Positions 62,781 through 64,000 of a stretch of 64,000 bases of DNA are shown here, piece after piece. The translations under genes and the position numbers were made by a program. The first letter of the stretch is position 1, and the number at the start of each line of letters is the position of its first letter. The notes under the pieces are model-generated. The model had not been told where the DNA came from. It did not search any database and was given only the letters and a program-made list of their open reading frames with translations. The stretch is from Sycobia sp. Sy_11 (lineage: Eukaryota; Arthropoda; Insecta; Hymenoptera; Epichrysomallidae): contig JACCIC010000002.1 in the NCBI GenBank assembly GCA_018907035.1, positions 2,113,001-2,177,000 of the forward strand, given 5' to 3'.

Positions 62781-64000
62781 TAATAAACCAACCACTTGTG
62801 GATATCACTAAGATCACGATAGGAAACTCCATTAAAAGTGAGTAGTTTTTCGCATCTAGAAATGTCTAGTCAAAGGTAATCATAGGGGATACATCGATTC
62901 CCCATGTAGCTAACGAGTCTGTTGCGCCAATGGAGAGGCGCAAGTTAGCAGTCAGATGATATGCCCGAACCCTTCCTCATTAACACAGGTGTGGAAATCG
63001 CCCATTGGTATATCATTTGAGAATACGAGCCAGTGTCTAATAATGCCCCTAACGATTTTTTCCACTTTAACTAGCTCGCTTATGTTAATGTTGCCCAAAG
63101 ACATGTCGAAGTAGACCACCTATCTAGGTGGTAGGAGAAATGTGTGTAAGGCGAACGGCCGATGTTGGGGTTGGATTTGAGTATTGTTCAGTATTTACAG
63201 TTGCTGGGCTAACTTACTGGCGCGAAGGATGGCCTCTTCTGCCCTCAACGGGGAACTCAAATCCAAGGTAGATAAGCTGCGGTAGTTTGGAACAGATATT
63301 GTAGTTCAGATAATAAATTTGCAAGTGAGACTAGATCGTCTGCCAAGTCCATGGGTGATCAATGATGATGTTAAAGAAGACTAGGAAAAGCGGATTTCTC
63401 TGCCTAACTCCTCTCGAAATCCTCGGGGATACAGTATTGAATCCTGTGCCGAATAGCAAAGTTGAACCTCTAGCGTATTACTCCTCGAGCTATTTGAAGA
63501 GCTCTGATAGTGGAACAGTTGCCTTGGATAGAGGTAGCAACTCAGAGTGGTCGACGCTGTTTCAGGCCTTCGCGATGTCGATGTTGACGACGTACAATGA
63601 CTGATTACTGACCAAGTGGCTTCCAACAGAAACGTCAGTTATCCTTGCAGTCGTCAAAGCCACTTCTGAAGGCATGTTGTTGGTTATAAAAGCATATAGC
63701 CGTGTCAATCCTCAGTGATAACACCTTATGAAAAAGGCAAAGAAGCACAGAGAAGATGGAAATTGTAACTGACGAGCGGTAAATACATCTATTCCTGGAG
63801 ACATGGCCGAAGGCGGTATGCAAGTATTGATGTTTTGAGGAATGATTGAATCCCAGATTCCTTCTAGTCGAGGCTTCCTGCGCATCGTCGGTCTAGTGTC
63901 GTTGGCTGCTTGCATGAAGATAATCGACCAGTAAGGCTTGAGTTATCTCTGTCTCTGGTTGGCTACAGTAGGTTTTGGTTCCTATCGAGGATAGATCTTA
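62780..64000 (-). mobile_element. Degraded R2-clade-like non-LTR retrotransposon, reverse transcriptase part
   Basis: Reading the minus strand from the window edge leftwards, reverse transcriptase hallmarks appear in order but in different frames. They are SPGIDVFTARQL (near 63801), QQHAFRSGFDDC (near 63650), VVNIDIAKA then a stop and NSVDHSEL (near 63580), RGVRQRNPLFLVFFNIIID (63358-63415), LADDLVSLANLLSEL with the ADD catalytic triad at 63335-63343, and a thumb-like RHWLVFSNDIPMGDFH (62955-63050). The last matches the WL-LP-DTP-FH block typical of R2 and relatives. In-frame stops and frameshifts make it non-functional. The motif order and spacing are those of a single site-specific LINE-type element; the N-terminal part would lie beyond the right edge. 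The zinc finger and endonuclease were not recognised on the left. Confidence 0.78.

Noticed and set aside
63362..63604. Plus-strand frame of 80 codons
   Set aside because: It is the antisense shadow of the reverse transcriptase relic.

Overview
The window looks like nuclear DNA of an arthropod, most likely an insect; Hymenoptera is a guess. It is AT-rich and gene-poor, with no long uninterrupted reading frame. About 25 (TA)n tracts of 30-57 bp and many (CT/GA)n and (GT)n tracts are scattered through it. Compact GC- and CpG-rich patches sit in the AT-rich background (about 3.3, 5.4, 12.4-13.6, 28.0-28.6, 30.3-31.0, 36.6-37.5, 42.4-43.3, 45.8-46.4, 47.7-48.5, 50.6-52.4 and 57.8-58.8 kb). Most long reading frames run through microsatellites or GC-rich patches and are not believable genes. 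There are no bacterial features, CRISPR arrays or operons.

The best gene evidence is on the minus strand. A first coding exon at 50733-50804 encodes a start methionine, a clean signal peptide and a phase-0 splice donor, and lies at the edge of a 1.8-kb CpG-rich, promoter-like region (about 50.6-52.4 kb). Much further along the same strand, a 54-nt open segment at 5421-5474 has a strong acceptor and a strong donor and also begins and ends in phase 0. One consistent model is a secreted or membrane protein gene with a first intron of about 45 kb, so that much of the window would be one intron. The downstream exons lie outside the window or were not recognised. Weaker exon candidates are at 9663-9697 and 61322-61402 (minus), and at 28861-29248, 42095-42296 and 44013-44260 (plus).

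The right end (about 62780-64000, minus) holds a decayed reverse transcriptase of R2-clade type, recognised from several motifs in the right order but in shifting frames. Other relic-like items are a 5S-rRNA-like fragment (18365-18440), a palindromic motif like those near Penelope-like elements (27511-27543), a diverged direct duplication at 32.4 and 33.1 kb enclosing an unrecognised 150-codon open frame, a possible retrocopy ending in an A-tract (55240-55877), and two patches of degenerate short words in inverted orientation (26.70-27.28 and 60.79-61.20 kb).

Layout: 1-5.4 kb AT-rich with a GC patch; 5.4-13.7 kb microsatellite-dense with candidate exons; 13.7-28 kb AT-rich; 28-31 kb two CpG-rich patches and a possible compact gene; 31-50.5 kb alternating AT-rich and GC-rich; 50.5-52.4 kb promoter and signal-peptide exon; 52.4-62.8 kb mostly unassigned; 62.8-64 kb retrotransposon relic. 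All assignments come from reading the sequence by eye, without database comparison.
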